A stretch of 64,000 nucleotides of DNA from Bacillota bacterium (GTDB lineage Bacteria; Bacillota; Clostridia; Lachnospirales; Lachnospiraceae). The stretch lies in contig JAEWJZ010000033.1 in the NCBI GenBank assembly GCA_023386315.1, positions 84,080 through 148,079 on the forward strand. The letters run 5' to 3'. The notes beneath the pieces were generated by a model. It had not been told where the DNA came from and did no database searches. It worked only from the letters and a program-made list of their open reading frames with translations. How positions within the stretch are numbered: position 1 is the first letter of the stretch; every line of letters begins with the position of its first letter. The position numbers and the translations under genes were made by a program. Below, one piece after another: positions 1 to 9,396 of this stretch.

Positions 1-2223
1 TCATTTGTACATACCCATTCCGGTCCGGAATTTGCTGAAATCCCATTTTTTTCAAAGGATAAGCAAAGAGGAGCCAGACCAGGGTATCGGCAGTTTCTAA
101 TTCAACAGTCCCTTAAGGCAGTTGATGCCTGTTTTTTTAAAGGCTTTACTCCTGTTAAGGTTATGGCAGGAAGGCTTATGATTGATGGTTTCTATGGAAA
201 CCGGAATGGAAGAGATCTGGTTTGTGATAAAAGCATATCTTTGTTCCGTTTTGTCGATGGAGTAGGAGGAATTGTCGGAGGAGTTGTGAATATGACGTGT
301 CATCCTACGGTTCTTGGACCTTTAAATCGGCAGCTGAGCGGGGACTTATTTGGTTATATCAAGCGGGGGATTGGCAGTAAGTGGGGGGTGACCCCTCTCA
401 TGATGCAGGGCGCAGCAGGAGATATGAGTAACCGGTGTTATCGAAGGGGAGACGATGATACGGAGCTGGTCCGGGTGGGTGAGGGAATACTTTCTCAGAT
501 TTTAGATTGGGGTGAGGAAGAGGAAATTACCCTGGGACAGCCGGTTATAGAACCATATCATTACAGCCTGTCTTATGATCCTGATATTGAGAAATGGGAG
601 CTTGATCTGGCAGCTGCAAGAGAAAGGCTGAAGACGGAAACGCGCTTTGATGAGAGGAAGCTTCTGATGTCTGGAATCAGTGCATTAGAGCATAAAGTGG
701 AACAATCTCACGTTGCTGTGGAATTTGATGCTTCTATCATACGTTTTGGAGATTTGGAGATCTGTCAGATACCAGCGGAACTATTCTCCTGCTTCGGGCT
801 GGAGATTAAGGCGGCCAGTCATGCAAAATATCCTGTAATCTGGGGATATACAAACTATTCAATGGGGTATTTTGTAGAACGGAGCCAGTACGGACAGACC
901 TTTGAGAGCATGGTCTCTGATCTGCCGGAGGGAGAGCCGGAGCGTATAACCAGAGAACTGGCGGAGCTGATGGCCGGCAACAGAAAAAAGACTCTGAAGT
1001 GTGCATCAGCGGAGCGGATTATTACTCCTGAAAGCAACATGTATCTTTGCGGATATTTTCCGCCTGAAATGAGCAGAGCAGTCCATGATGACCTTTATAT
1101 GACAGCTCTTTTGATGGAGATCGACGGAAAAAAACTGATGTGGTTCAATCTGGATCTCTGTATTATGACAAAGGAGCTGTATAAGAAAATTGCCGGAACA
1201 GTAAAGGCATCTGTTGAAATTCCAGAAGAAGTTTTATTTATAAATACAACACATAATCATACCGGACCCTCTGTTTATCCGGAGATGTTTCCGGAAATTG
1301 TTTTAGACGAGGAAAGTAAATGCTGCCAGAATCATTATATCGAGTTTTTATGCAGAACAGCAGAAGAACTGGCCGTTGCCTGTGCGGATAAACTGGAACC
1401 TGTAACTGCGTATATTGGAACAGCAGAGATAAAAGGATATTACTCAAACCGCAATGCTCTTGATAAACCGGTTGATAAAACGGCATCTGTGATTCGTTTT
1501 ATTGGAAAAGACCAGAAATTAGTGGCACAATGGCTTAATATGTCCTGTCATTCAACGGTATTAGGTCCGGAAACTGCACAATATAGTGCAGATCTGGTGG
1601 GAAATATCTGTAAATACATTCGTAATGCCACCGGAGTATATCCCTTATCAACCAATGGCTGCTGCGGGGATACCAGTACAAGGCTGTATCGTCTTGGAAA
1701 TGATTTCAAAGAGCTTGCCCGTGTCGTGGAAGGGGTGGGAACGCAGATACTTGCGATTCAAAGATGGGATTATCTTTATCTCAATGAGCTGTCAGTGAAA
1801 ACGGTAACTCATCATCTGGAATACGATATGAATTTTGAACAAATGGAGAGAGAACGTAAAGAGGCAGAGGAACAGTTGAAGACAGCTGTAAATTATGATG
1901 AAATAAAGATTTTAAATTCCATTATTACTTCAATAGACAGAAAGAAAAAGGAAACCCATGTGAGCATGGATTTACAGGTACATATCGTATATCTGGGTGA
2001 TTTGGAGCTGTTTATATTTCCTGGAGAACTGGCGGCAAAGCTTGGGCTTTTATTAATTCGTTCCAGAAGTAAAAAGCATGGCATGATTGCTTCCTATGTA
2101 AATGATTATAAAGGATATATCATCGAGGAAGAGGAGTACGGTAAAAATTATGAAAGCCTGTCCAGTCTTATCCCCAGAGGAGAACCTGAAAAACTGATTA
2201 GAAAAATAATTGAGCAGTTATGA
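1..2223 (+). CDS. Tandem neutral/alkaline ceramidase-like protein (5' truncated)
   Basis: The reading frame is open from base 1, so the true start lies outside the window; 740 residues are visible. Two homologous halves are seen. The first has HTHSGPEF (residues 4-11), NMTCHPTVLGP (about 97), GAAGDMSNR and YGQTFES. The second repeats them as THNHTGPSV (about 417), NMSCHSTVLGP (about 513), GCCGDTSTR and YGKNYES. These are hallmarks of the neutral ceramidase N-terminal domain family, whose His residues bind zinc. No signal peptide can be judged because the N-terminus is missing. Many bacterial members are of unknown substrate and may act on N-acyl lipids or glycan-linked amides. A strong terminator follows at once. 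Family call is fairly sure; the substrate is not. Confidence 0.75.
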   Translation, partial: SFVHTHSGPEFAEIPFFSKDKQRGARPGYRQFLIQQSLKAVDACFFKGFTPVKVMAGRLMIDGFYGNRNGRDLVCDKSISLFRFVDGVGGIVGGVVNMTCHPTVLGPLNRQLSGDLFGYIKRGIGSKWGVTPLMMQGAAGDMSNRCYRRGDDDTELVRVGEGILSQILDWGEEEEITLGQPVIEPYHYSLSYDPDIEKWELDLAAARERLKTETRFDERKLLMSGISALEHKVEQSHVAVEFDASIIRFGDLEICQIPAELFSCFGLEIKAASHAKYPVIWGYTNYSMGYFVERSQYGQTFESMVSDLPEGEPERITRELAELMAGNRKKTLKCASAERIITPESNMYLCGYFPPEMSRAVHDDLYMTALLMEIDGKKLMWFNLDLCIMTKELYKKIAGTVKASVEIPEEVLFINTTHNHTGPSVYPEMFPEIVLDEESKCCQNHYIEFLCRTAEELAVACADKLEPVTAYIGTAEIKGYYSNRNALDKPVDKTASVIRFIGKDQKLVAQWLNMSCHSTVLGPETAQYSADLVGNICKYIRNATGVYPLSTNGCCGDTSTRLYRLGNDFKELARVVEGVGTQILAIQRWDYLYLNELSVKTVTHHLEYDMNFEQMERERKEAEEQLKTAVNYDEIKILNSIITSIDRKKKETHVSMDLQVHIVYLGDLELFIFPGELAAKLGLLLIRSRSKKHGMIASYVNDYKGYIIEEEEYGKNYESLSSLIPRGEPEKLIRKIIEQL

Positions 2224-2252
2224 TGTGTTTATAAAAATATTGTAAAACAGTA

Positions 2253-2300
2253 ACCGGGAAATGATAAGCTGCTGACTGTCATTTCCCGGTATTTTTTTAT
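2253..2300 (+). terminator. Rho-independent terminator
   Basis: Arms ACCGGGAAATGA (2253-2264) and TCATTTCCCGGT (2279-2290) form a perfect 12-bp stem, followed by a T-rich tail. It ends the ceramidase-like gene. Almost the same stem recurs at 9351-9387. Confidence 0.9.
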
Positions 2301-2363
2301 TTCGTATGAAATTTACTATGTTTAGGTAAAATAAAAATAATTGACATGTATCTAAAATGATAC

Positions 2364-2392
2364 TTGAGATCAGGCGAATTATATTGTATAAT
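2364..2392 (+). promoter_or_regulatory. Promoter of the GH43/sugar ABC locus
   Basis: TTGAGA (2364-2369), 17-bp spacer, TATAAT (2387-2392). This places transcription start near 2399, just ahead of the GH43 start at 2430. The TTG of the -35 box is in frame with the gene and can be mistaken for a start codon. Confidence 0.75.
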
Positions 2393-2429
2393 ATACACAA
2401 AAATAGAAAGTGAGAGTAAAGATAAGTGT

Positions 2430-3398
2430 ATGAAAAGACCAAATACAGCAGATATCGAGTTTAACACCCCTTTTATACGTCAGCGTGCGGATCCATTTAT
2501 ATGCCGGCATGAAGACGGAACTTATTATTTCACAGCCTCAGTACCGGAGTATGACAGAATTATTTTGCGCAGCGCAGATACGGTTAAAGGCTTACAGATT
2601 GCAGCAGAGCATGTGATATGGCACAAACATGAAAGCGGGGAGCAGGGCAGTCACATATGGGCACCGGAGATTCATTACTTAAATGACTGCTGGTACATCT
2701 ATTATGCAGCCGGAGAAACAGAGAACAAGTGGAAGATCAGACCTTATGTGCTGCAGTGTACAGGTCCGGATCCCGTAACAGATCAGTGGAGAGAGATGGG
2801 CAGAATGAAGGAATCAGACGAGGATCTCTTCACATTTCAGGATTTTTCACTGGATGCAACGGTTTTCCAGCATAAAAAGGATTACTATATGGTCTGGGCA
2901 GAGAAAACCGGCACTGGAAAAAAGATTTCCCAGCTGTATCTGTCTAAGATGGAGACACCCTGTAAATTGTCAGGAGAACATATCCTTTTATCCACTCCGG
3001 ATTATGACTGGGAGCGGAGAGGTTTCTGGGTAAATGAGGGACCGGCGGTTTTAAAGCATGGCGGGAGAATCTTCCTGACCTACTCTGCCAGTGATACGGG
3101 AAGCAATTACTGCATGGGCATGTTATCCATTGATGAGACTGAGGACGTAATGGACCCACACGCATGGAAGAAATACCGGAAGCCTGTTTTAGTGACGGAT
3201 GAAACAAAGCACATCTATGGACCTGGCCATAATTCTTTTGTAAAAGGAGAAGATATGGTTACTGATTATTGTATTTATCACGGGAGAGAATATGGTGAAA
3301 TAGACGGAAATCCTCTCTATGACCCAAACCGGCACACTATGATCATGAAAATGAAATGGAGTGAAGAAGGGGAACCGGAGTTTTCTTTTGGTATGTAA
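2430..3398 (+). CDS. Glycoside hydrolase family 43 (cytoplasmic arabinofuranosidase/xylosidase-like)
   Basis: 322 residues, no signal peptide, so it probably acts on imported oligosaccharides in the cytoplasm. The GH43 five-bladed propeller triad is visible: Asp21 in RADPF as the base, Asp142 in LDATVF, and Glu203 in NEGPAV as the acid; HIWAPEIH around residue 75 is another family signature. An in-frame TTG at 2364 sits inside the -35 box, so ATG 2430 is chosen. It opens a locus with an SBP, two permeases and a secreted GH43 arabinanase, which supports a role in finishing arabino-oligosaccharide breakdown. GH43 covers arabinofuranosidases, xylosidases and galactosidases, so the exact sugar is inferred. 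Confidence 0.85.
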   Translation: MKRPNTADIEFNTPFIRQRADPFICRHEDGTYYFTASVPEYDRIILRSADTVKGLQIAAEHVIWHKHESGEQGSHIWAPEIHYLNDCWYIYYAAGETENKWKIRPYVLQCTGPDPVTDQWREMGRMKESDEDLFTFQDFSLDATVFQHKKDYYMVWAEKTGTGKKISQLYLSKMETPCKLSGEHILLSTPDYDWERRGFWVNEGPAVLKHGGRIFLTYSASDTGSNYCMGMLSIDETEDVMDPHAWKKYRKPVLVTDETKHIYGPGHNSFVKGEDMVTDYCIYHGREYGEIDGNPLYDPNRHTMIMKMKWSEEGEPEFSFGM

Positions 3399-3460
3399 TT
3401 TTTTGCCTGAATGTTTAGAAAAAACTAAATTAATTCAATATAATGTAAAGGAGAAACAAT

Positions 3461-4843
3461 ATGAAACGTAAATTAACTGTTTTACTGACTGGTGCCGTAA
3501 TGGCGGCTATGATTTTATCCGGCTGCAGTTCTGCAGCAGGAACAGATCCAAAAGCAAAAGCGGATACCGAAGTACAGGAGTCTGCTGCGGAAGATGGCAA
3601 AGAAGTGGTGAATACGGTGGGGCCGGATTCCGGTACACACCTGAATATGTGGTCATTTGCTGAACTGCATAACACATTTTATGCGGATATGGTGGAACGA
3701 TGGAATAAAGAGAATCCTGACCGTCAGATTCAGGTTACTTTTACGACTTATCCGTTTTCCGATATGCATAATAAACTGATTATGGCCTTACAGACCGGAC
3801 AGGGAGCTCCGGATCTCTGTGATGTGGAGATTGGTCAGTTTCCCAACTTTCTTCAGGGGGATGTACAGCTTTATCCGCTAAACGATGCGCTTAAACCATA
3901 TCAGAATGATCTGGTACCTTCCAGATTAGATGTTTATTCTAAAGATGGCAATTATTATGGTGCACCCACTCATGTAGGAGCTACGGTCATGTATTACAAT
4001 ACGGAAATACTGGATCAGTATGGAATTGATTATACGAAAATCAAGACATGGGATGATTACACGGAAGCTGGAAAGAAATTAAAAGAGGCATCAGACGGTA
4101 AGGTGAAGATGACCAGTGTGGATACCGGAGGCGTTGACTGGATGACCGTCGCAATGTCCGAATATGGAGAGGACTGGGCAGCCGGTAAGGACGGTTCCCT
4201 GAATGTACAGCTTGAATCCGTGAAAAATATGCTTACCATGCAGCAGGCCTGGCTGACAGACGGGACTGCCATGATCTCACCGGCCGGAATTGTGGATGTG
4301 GAAGAGGGGTTCCAGAATATTCTGGATGGAAATATCGCTTCCTTTCCGAAAGCATTATGGTATATGAGCCGCTTTGTTAACTATATGCCTGAAATGAAAG
4401 GAAAGATAGCTTTGGCACCATTGCCGGTATTTAAAGAGGGACAGAACCGTTCTGTAGGCATCGGAGGGACAGGAACTGTAGTGACGAAACAGTCTGCGAA
4501 TCCAGAACTGGCAGCAGATTTTATTACATATGCCAAGTGCTCTTCAGAAGGAAGCCGTCAGATTTGGGAGCAGCTTGGATTTGATGTATGCAATACCGAC
4601 TTATGGACGGATGATACGGTAACGAAGGATTCTTCCAATCAATATATCAGCTTTTTTAAGACAAATCCGTTTGATGTTTTAAATGAGGTTAAATCAGAAA
4701 TCAATACTTTAAGCATAACGAAAATGACCCCTGCAATCAATGATTATTTCTGTACAACTACCCTTAACGAGGTTTTGGAAGACGGGAAGGACGTGGATGA
4801 GGCTTTACAGGAAGCCCAGGATTATCTGGAATTGGAACAGTAA
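3461..4843 (+). CDS. Carbohydrate ABC transporter substrate-binding lipoprotein
   Basis: 460 residues with a lipoprotein signal: positive start MKRK, hydrophobic stretch and lipobox LSGC (Cys22), followed by a Ser/Ala/Lys/Glu linker. The body fits family 1 extracellular solute-binding proteins (PTHVGATVMYYNTEIL, then LWYMSRFVNYMP). An AAAGGAG site lies 7 bases before the ATG. It is followed by two MalF/MalG-type permeases and flanked by GH43 enzymes, so the ligand is probably an arabino- or xylo-oligosaccharide; this is inference from context. Confidence 0.9.
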   Translation: MKRKLTVLLTGAVMAAMILSGCSSAAGTDPKAKADTEVQESAAEDGKEVVNTVGPDSGTHLNMWSFAELHNTFYADMVERWNKENPDRQIQVTFTTYPFSDMHNKLIMALQTGQGAPDLCDVEIGQFPNFLQGDVQLYPLNDALKPYQNDLVPSRLDVYSKDGNYYGAPTHVGATVMYYNTEILDQYGIDYTKIKTWDDYTEAGKKLKEASDGKVKMTSVDTGGVDWMTVAMSEYGEDWAAGKDGSLNVQLESVKNMLTMQQAWLTDGTAMISPAGIVDVEEGFQNILDGNIASFPKALWYMSRFVNYMPEMKGKIALAPLPVFKEGQNRSVGIGGTGTVVTKQSANPELAADFITYAKCSSEGSRQIWEQLGFDVCNTDLWTDDTVTKDSSNQYISFFKTNPFDVLNEVKSEINTLSITKMTPAINDYFCTTTLNEVLEDGKDVDEALQEAQDYLELEQ

Positions 4844-4873
4844 TTGCTATGTTTTACCATCGGAGGGGATTGA

Positions 4874-5770
4874 ATGAAAATAAAACGGATTTTCTATTCA
4901 CAAAAAGCAGCTCCATTTATTTTTGTGCTGCCATTTATATTGAGTTTTTCGGTATTCTGGATTTATCCTCTGTTCAGTACGGTTAAAATGAGTTTTCAAA
5001 ACATACTTCCGGGACAGATTGAATGGATCGGATTTGCAAATTATGAGAAACTGCTGAAAGATACCACGTTTCATACAGCGATTAGGAATAGTCTTACCTA
5101 TATGTTTTTTTCCATTGTATTACTGATTCCATTTCCCATGCTGTTTGCTGTTTTGATGGACAGCAGTCTGGTGAAGGCGAAAGGATTCTGGAAAGGGGCT
5201 TTGTATTTACCAGCTCTGACATCAGTCGTGATTTCCGGCACTTTATTCCGGCTGATGTTTTCAGAACTGCCAACGGGTCAGATGAATGTCTTTTTAAACT
5301 TTCTGGGTAAGGCACCCATTCCGTGGCTGAAAGAAAGAAGTTTTGCCATGTGCGCCCTCTTAACCCTTTGCTGCTGGAGGTGGACCGGCGTGAATATGCT
5401 GTATTTTCTGTCCGGTCTCAAAAGCATCGATACCACCCTGTATGAATCTGCCTCTATTGACGGAGCATCTGCATGGAACAAATTCCGTTACATTACCATT
5501 CCTTTGCTGAGACCGACCACAATCTATGTACTGACCATCAGTGTTTATGCAGGATTGTCCATGTTTTTGGAAAGCTTTATGCTGTGGGCAGGAAATGCCT
5601 CACCGAAAAATATTGGTTTGACCATCGTCGGGTACTTATATAAAAGAGGAATTGAAAAGAATCAGATGGGATATGCCTCGGCTGTGGGCCTGACTCTCCT
5701 TGGTATGGCACTGATCATCAATGTGGTCCAGCTCATTCTTAACGGGACCTTTCAAAAGGAGGAAAAATAA
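4874..5770 (+). CDS. Sugar ABC transporter permease (MalF/UgpA type)
   Basis: 298 residues, about six hydrophobic helices beginning at residue 14. The cytoplasmic EAA loop that docks the ATPase is visible as YESASIDGASAWNKF followed by ITIPLLRP (around residue 200). An SD (GGAGGGG) precedes the ATG. It lies 30 bases after the binding protein and 2 bases before the partner permease. No ATPase is encoded in the locus, so a shared MsmX/MsiK-type subunit from elsewhere is probably used. Confidence 0.9.
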   Translation: MKIKRIFYSQKAAPFIFVLPFILSFSVFWIYPLFSTVKMSFQNILPGQIEWIGFANYEKLLKDTTFHTAIRNSLTYMFFSIVLLIPFPMLFAVLMDSSLVKAKGFWKGALYLPALTSVVISGTLFRLMFSELPTGQMNVFLNFLGKAPIPWLKERSFAMCALLTLCCWRWTGVNMLYFLSGLKSIDTTLYESASIDGASAWNKFRYITIPLLRPTTIYVLTISVYAGLSMFLESFMLWAGNASPKNIGLTIVGYLYKRGIEKNQMGYASAVGLTLLGMALIINVVQLILNGTFQKEEK

Positions 5771-5772
5771 TT

Positions 5773-6621
5773 ATGAATCATAATAAGAAAAAACTCCTTT
5801 CCATGCTGTCAACGGCAGCCTTTGCATTTCTGAGCCTTTTGGTGTTGTTTCCAGTGGTGGCAGGGGCTTTGGCTTCTTTTCGGCCCGGCAGAGAATTAAT
5901 CCGGCGCGGCCTCAGCATTAACCTGGATTTTTCCACCATGTCATTTAGCAACTATCACTATCTTTTTTCCTGGAATGCGGATTCAAAAAAGTATTTCATG
6001 TGGTTTAAAAACAGCATGGTACTGACTCTGCTTTCGGTAGTACTGACGTTAATTATCTGCTATTTTGTGGCTTATGGTCTGTCCATGTATGATTACAGGC
6101 TGAAGAATGTATTGTTCTTTCTGGTGATTGCAACCATGATGGTTCCGTTCGAAATACTGATGCTGCCCCTGTATCAGGAGATGATAGACTTAAATCTGAT
6201 TGATACGACTGCGGGAGTCATTCTTCCTGGTTTATGCAGTGCCTCCACCATCTTTTTCTTCCGCCAGTACATGATTTCCCTGCCAAAGGAATTGCTGGAT
6301 GCGGGAAGGATCGACGGAGCCACTGAGTTTGGAATCTGTGTGAAGATCATGCTGCCATTAACCAAGCCGGCATTTGCAGCTATGGGAATTTTATGTGCTA
6401 TGGGATCATGGAACAACATGCTATGGCCCATGATGGTATTCCGGGATTCGGGGAGATTTACACTGCCCATCGGTCTGAATACCCTGCTGACGCCTTACGG
6501 CAATAATTATGATTTATTAATTGCAGGGTCCATGTTTGCGATTCTTCCGGTATTGGCAGTGTTTTTATGTTTTCAGAGCTATTTTATTGAAGGTATGACA
6601 GCCGGTGCAGTAAAGGGGTGA
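5773..6621 (+). CDS. Sugar ABC transporter permease (MalG/UgpE type)
   Basis: 282 residues with a hydrophobic N-terminal helix and further membrane segments. The EAA loop reads LLDAGRIDGATEF followed by KIMLPLTKPA (around residue 185), typical of the MalG branch, which also usually ends near AGAVKG, as here. The gene follows its partner permease after 2 bases and precedes the arabinanase gene by 4, so all are translated from one message. Confidence 0.9.
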   Translation: MNHNKKKLLSMLSTAAFAFLSLLVLFPVVAGALASFRPGRELIRRGLSINLDFSTMSFSNYHYLFSWNADSKKYFMWFKNSMVLTLLSVVLTLIICYFVAYGLSMYDYRLKNVLFFLVIATMMVPFEILMLPLYQEMIDLNLIDTTAGVILPGLCSASTIFFFRQYMISLPKELLDAGRIDGATEFGICVKIMLPLTKPAFAAMGILCAMGSWNNMLWPMMVFRDSGRFTLPIGLNTLLTPYGNNYDLLIAGSMFAILPVLAVFLCFQSYFIEGMTAGAVKG

Positions 6622-6625
6622 TTGA

Positions 6626-8269
6626 ATGGGAAGTAGCAAAAAACAGATAAAAGCGGTTAAATATGGAGCTGCAGTATTGGTTATGGTCCTGTTTATATCA
6701 GGAGGTATTGCTCTTGCAGCAGGGGGAGAAAATGCATTTAAGACAAATATAAAATCAGAACCACCCAAACGGGTATCTGTGCACGATCCGTCCATAATCA
6801 AGGCGAAAAACGGAGAATATTATATTTTTGGCTCTCATCTGGCAGGCGCAAAATCAAAGGATCTGGTGGACTGGAAATCTCTTGGCAAAGATTATGACAA
6901 CGTTACGGATAACTGGCTTTTTGGAAATGTAAAAGCGAATCTGGCAGAATCATTTCGCTGGGCAGGTTATGATGACGGAGACTGTGCAGGCGGAAAATAT
7001 GCCGTATGGGCGCCGGATGTAATCTGGAATCCTTATTATAACAACGGTAACGGAACAAAAGGGGCATATATGATTTATTACAGTGCCTCATCCACATGGC
7101 GCCGCTCCTGTATTGGTTATGCAGTTTCACAGGACATAGAAGGGCCCTATACCTATGTGGGCACAGTTGTCTATTCCGGTTTTACGAAAAACGGAAAGCC
7201 GGATGGTAATAGTCAGAGAAATACCCGGTGGGATACGGATGCCATTCATATTAAAAAAATGATTGATTCCGGAAGATTGAAAAATGGTATAAGCACGAAG
7301 TGGTTTACCGGAGAAGAATGGAACCATAACTATTGTCCAAATGCCATAGATCCAACACTGTTCTTTGATGCACAGGGTCAAAGGCTCTATATGGTTTATG
7401 GTTCCTGGTCGGGAGGAATTTATCTGCTGGAAATGGACAGAGAGACAGGAGATGCAAAGTATCCCGGAACGGATTCTGTTGATAAAATAAGCGGAAATTA
7501 TGTGGACCGGTATTTTGGTATTCACCTTGCAGGCGGAAACCATCAGTCAGGGGAAGGACCGTATATTGTCTATGATAAGGAAGCCGGATATTATTACTTA
7601 TATGAGACATATGGAGCATTGACCGCCAATGGAGGCTATAACATGCGCATGTTCCGGTCAAAAGAAGTCACGGGTCCTTATCTGGATGCAGCAGGGAATC
7701 ATGCAGCGGACAGTTATAGGAATAATGATCAGTATGGCGTTAAGCTGATTGGTAATTATAAGCTTGCCGGTACCAACACAGGGTATAAAGCAGCCGGACA
7801 TAACTCGGCATTCATTGATGAAGACGGGCAGCATTATCTGGTTTACCACCAGAGGTTTGATCAGGGTACGGAATATCACGAGGTCCGGGTTCACCAGCAG
7901 TTTCTCAATCAAATGGGATGGCCGGTGACGGCTGTGTATGAGAACAGGAATGAAAAGGCAGGCCATTATCCGGACAGCGATATTACAGGAACATATGAAT
8001 TTATGAATCATGGTATGGATACTTCACCCGGAATGATCAGTCCGGAATCAATTACTTTACTGGCGAACGGAAAAATTGGAGGTGACAGGGAAGGAACGTG
8101 GAAAAAAATAAAAGGTGACCGGTATGATTATATTACCATCAATATGGGGGGGACGGAGTATCATGGCGTATTCTTTAAGCAGCATAATGAAAAAACGGCG
8201 GCAGAACAGGTGATGACGTTTACTGCTGTTGGAGATAACAACACCTGCATATGGGGGAGCAGGGAGTAA
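6626..8269 (+). CDS. Secreted GH43 endo-alpha-1,5-L-arabinanase
   Basis: 547 residues. An N-terminal hydrophobic segment (about residues 12-32, ending ALAAGG) looks like a signal peptide or membrane anchor. The GH43 catalytic residues are seen as Asp54 in VHDPSIIK, Asp242 in NAIDPTLFFD and Glu310 in GEGPYIVY, in the arrangement of the larger two-domain arabinanases (Bacillus Abn2 type). The last 110 residues form the beta-barrel C-terminal domain of that group. It would cut arabinan outside the cell and feed the importer encoded just upstream. Arabinanase activity is a family-level inference. Confidence 0.85.
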   Translation: MGSSKKQIKAVKYGAAVLVMVLFISGGIALAAGGENAFKTNIKSEPPKRVSVHDPSIIKAKNGEYYIFGSHLAGAKSKDLVDWKSLGKDYDNVTDNWLFGNVKANLAESFRWAGYDDGDCAGGKYAVWAPDVIWNPYYNNGNGTKGAYMIYYSASSTWRRSCIGYAVSQDIEGPYTYVGTVVYSGFTKNGKPDGNSQRNTRWDTDAIHIKKMIDSGRLKNGISTKWFTGEEWNHNYCPNAIDPTLFFDAQGQRLYMVYGSWSGGIYLLEMDRETGDAKYPGTDSVDKISGNYVDRYFGIHLAGGNHQSGEGPYIVYDKEAGYYYLYETYGALTANGGYNMRMFRSKEVTGPYLDAAGNHAADSYRNNDQYGVKLIGNYKLAGTNTGYKAAGHNSAFIDEDGQHYLVYHQRFDQGTEYHEVRVHQQFLNQMGWPVTAVYENRNEKAGHYPDSDITGTYEFMNHGMDTSPGMISPESITLLANGKIGGDREGTWKKIKGDRYDYITINMGGTEYHGVFFKQHNEKTAAEQVMTFTAVGDNNTCIWGSRE

Positions 8270-8275
8270 TGAGCA

Positions 8276-8370
8276 GCGCAGTATATTTGAAAAAACAGTA
8301 TTGTATGAAAACACGAATTCATGTATGATGATAGTTAGATAAAGAGAAGGTTTTTCATAGTATACTGCGC
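8276..8370. repeat. Inverted repeat pair flanking the ArsR-type gene promoter
   Basis: GCGCAGTATA (8276-8285) and its exact reverse complement TATACTGCGC (8361-8370) lie on either side of a promoter at 8301-8329. The downstream arm runs into a second small dyad, GCGCATCTGCGC. They could be paired operators for the neighbouring regulator, or a long-loop hairpin. Confidence 0.5.
8301..8329 (+). promoter_or_regulatory. Promoter of the ArsR-type regulator
   Basis: TTGTAT (8301-8306), 17-bp spacer, TATGAT (8324-8329), in the 122-base gap after the arabinanase gene. The -35 box is weak. Confidence 0.5.
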
Positions 8371-8391
8371 ATCTGCGCGAAAGGATTTGTT

Positions 8392-9330
8392 ATGCTGCAT
8401 ATTAAAAATGTTGAGGAAGGGCTGAAGATTTATATCGCTCTGGGATCGGAATTGAGAATTAAGATTATAAAGCTTTTAATTGAGCACACCGAGCTGAATA
8501 TGAATGAACTGGCGACCAGTTTAGGAGTGACCAATGGAGCTTTGACCAGTCATATTAAGAAACTGGAAGACTGCGGTCTTATTTGTGTGATTTCAGAACA
8601 CAATGGTCACGGGAACCAGAAAATATGCCGTGTGAATGTGGATAAACTACTGGTGGATATAGCTCCGAAACAAAGTGACGATGGGAAAAACACCTATACC
8701 ACGGACATTAAAGTCGGGTATTTTTCCGATTATGAGGTTCTGCCCACATGCGGTCTGGCCAGCAGCCGGGCTATTATTGGAGAAGTGGATGATCCCCGTT
8801 ATTTTGCCCACCCGGACCGGTATCAGGCTGACATTGTCTGGTTTACAAAAGGATACATTGAATATGTAATTCCCAATCTTCTGCCACCTCTTCAAAAAAT
8901 CGACCAGATTACATTTTCTGTGGAAATCGGGAGTGAAGCACCTGGAATTAACAATGACTGGCCTTCCGATATTACCATCAGCATCAACAATGTGGAACTT
9001 GGAACGTGGACCAGTCCGGGGGATTTCGGTGATGTTCCGGGAATTTTCACTCCGGACTGGTGGTTCCCCAACTGGAATCAGTATGGCCTGCTCAAGATGA
9101 TTGTGGTCAATCAGTACGGAACCTTTATTGATGGTTTAAAGATATCTTCCGTTACCATTGATGATTTTAAACTGGATAAACGCAGCCCCATCCGATTAAA
9201 ATTCCAGGTAAAGGAAGATGCCGTAAATGCTGGCGGGTTGACTATATTTGGAAGCAGTTTTGGAAATTATAACCAGGATATTAAAGTCCGGGTTCACTAT
9301 AGCCCGGTTAAAGGCAAAAGTGAAGACTGA
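8392..9330 (+). CDS. ArsR-type winged-helix regulator with C-terminal sensor domain
   Basis: 312 residues. Residues 10-75 form a winged helix (IALGSELRIKIIKLLIEH, then LATSLGVTNGALTSHIKKL as recognition helix). The remaining 220 residues contain no ArsR metal site but read as a beta-rich domain with many Trp, Gly and Pro residues, suggesting a carbohydrate or small-ligand sensor. It sits directly behind the arabinan locus with its own promoter and an inverted repeat around it, so local control of that locus and of itself is a reasonable inference. An AAAGGA site precedes ATG 8392. Confidence 0.75.
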   Translation: MLHIKNVEEGLKIYIALGSELRIKIIKLLIEHTELNMNELATSLGVTNGALTSHIKKLEDCGLICVISEHNGHGNQKICRVNVDKLLVDIAPKQSDDGKNTYTTDIKVGYFSDYEVLPTCGLASSRAIIGEVDDPRYFAHPDRYQADIVWFTKGYIEYVIPNLLPPLQKIDQITFSVEIGSEAPGINNDWPSDITISINNVELGTWTSPGDFGDVPGIFTPDWWFPNWNQYGLLKMIVVNQYGTFIDGLKISSVTIDDFKLDKRSPIRLKFQVKEDAVNAGGLTIFGSSFGNYNQDIKVRVHYSPVKGKSED

Positions 9331-9350
9331 TACAGCAAAACAGAACAAAG

Positions 9351-9396
9351 ACCGGGAAATGATCGTCTGAAGTTACCATTTCCCGGTGCTTTTTTA
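9351..9396. terminator. Terminator between convergent genes
   Basis: ACCGGGAAATG (9351-9361) pairs perfectly with CATTTCCCGGT (9377-9387), followed by a T tract on the + strand. The A-rich flank at the other side may let it also end the minus-strand chemoreceptor gene. The stem matches the terminator at 2253. Confidence 0.85.

Noticed and set aside
2364..2429. TTG start of the GH43 gene at 2364
   Set aside because: It lies within the -35 box of a good promoter; ATG 2430 is the plausible start.
7127..8011. Long minus-strand ORFs opposite the arabinanase gene
   Set aside because: They lie in the shadow of a clear GH43 gene, have no SD and show no family motifs.
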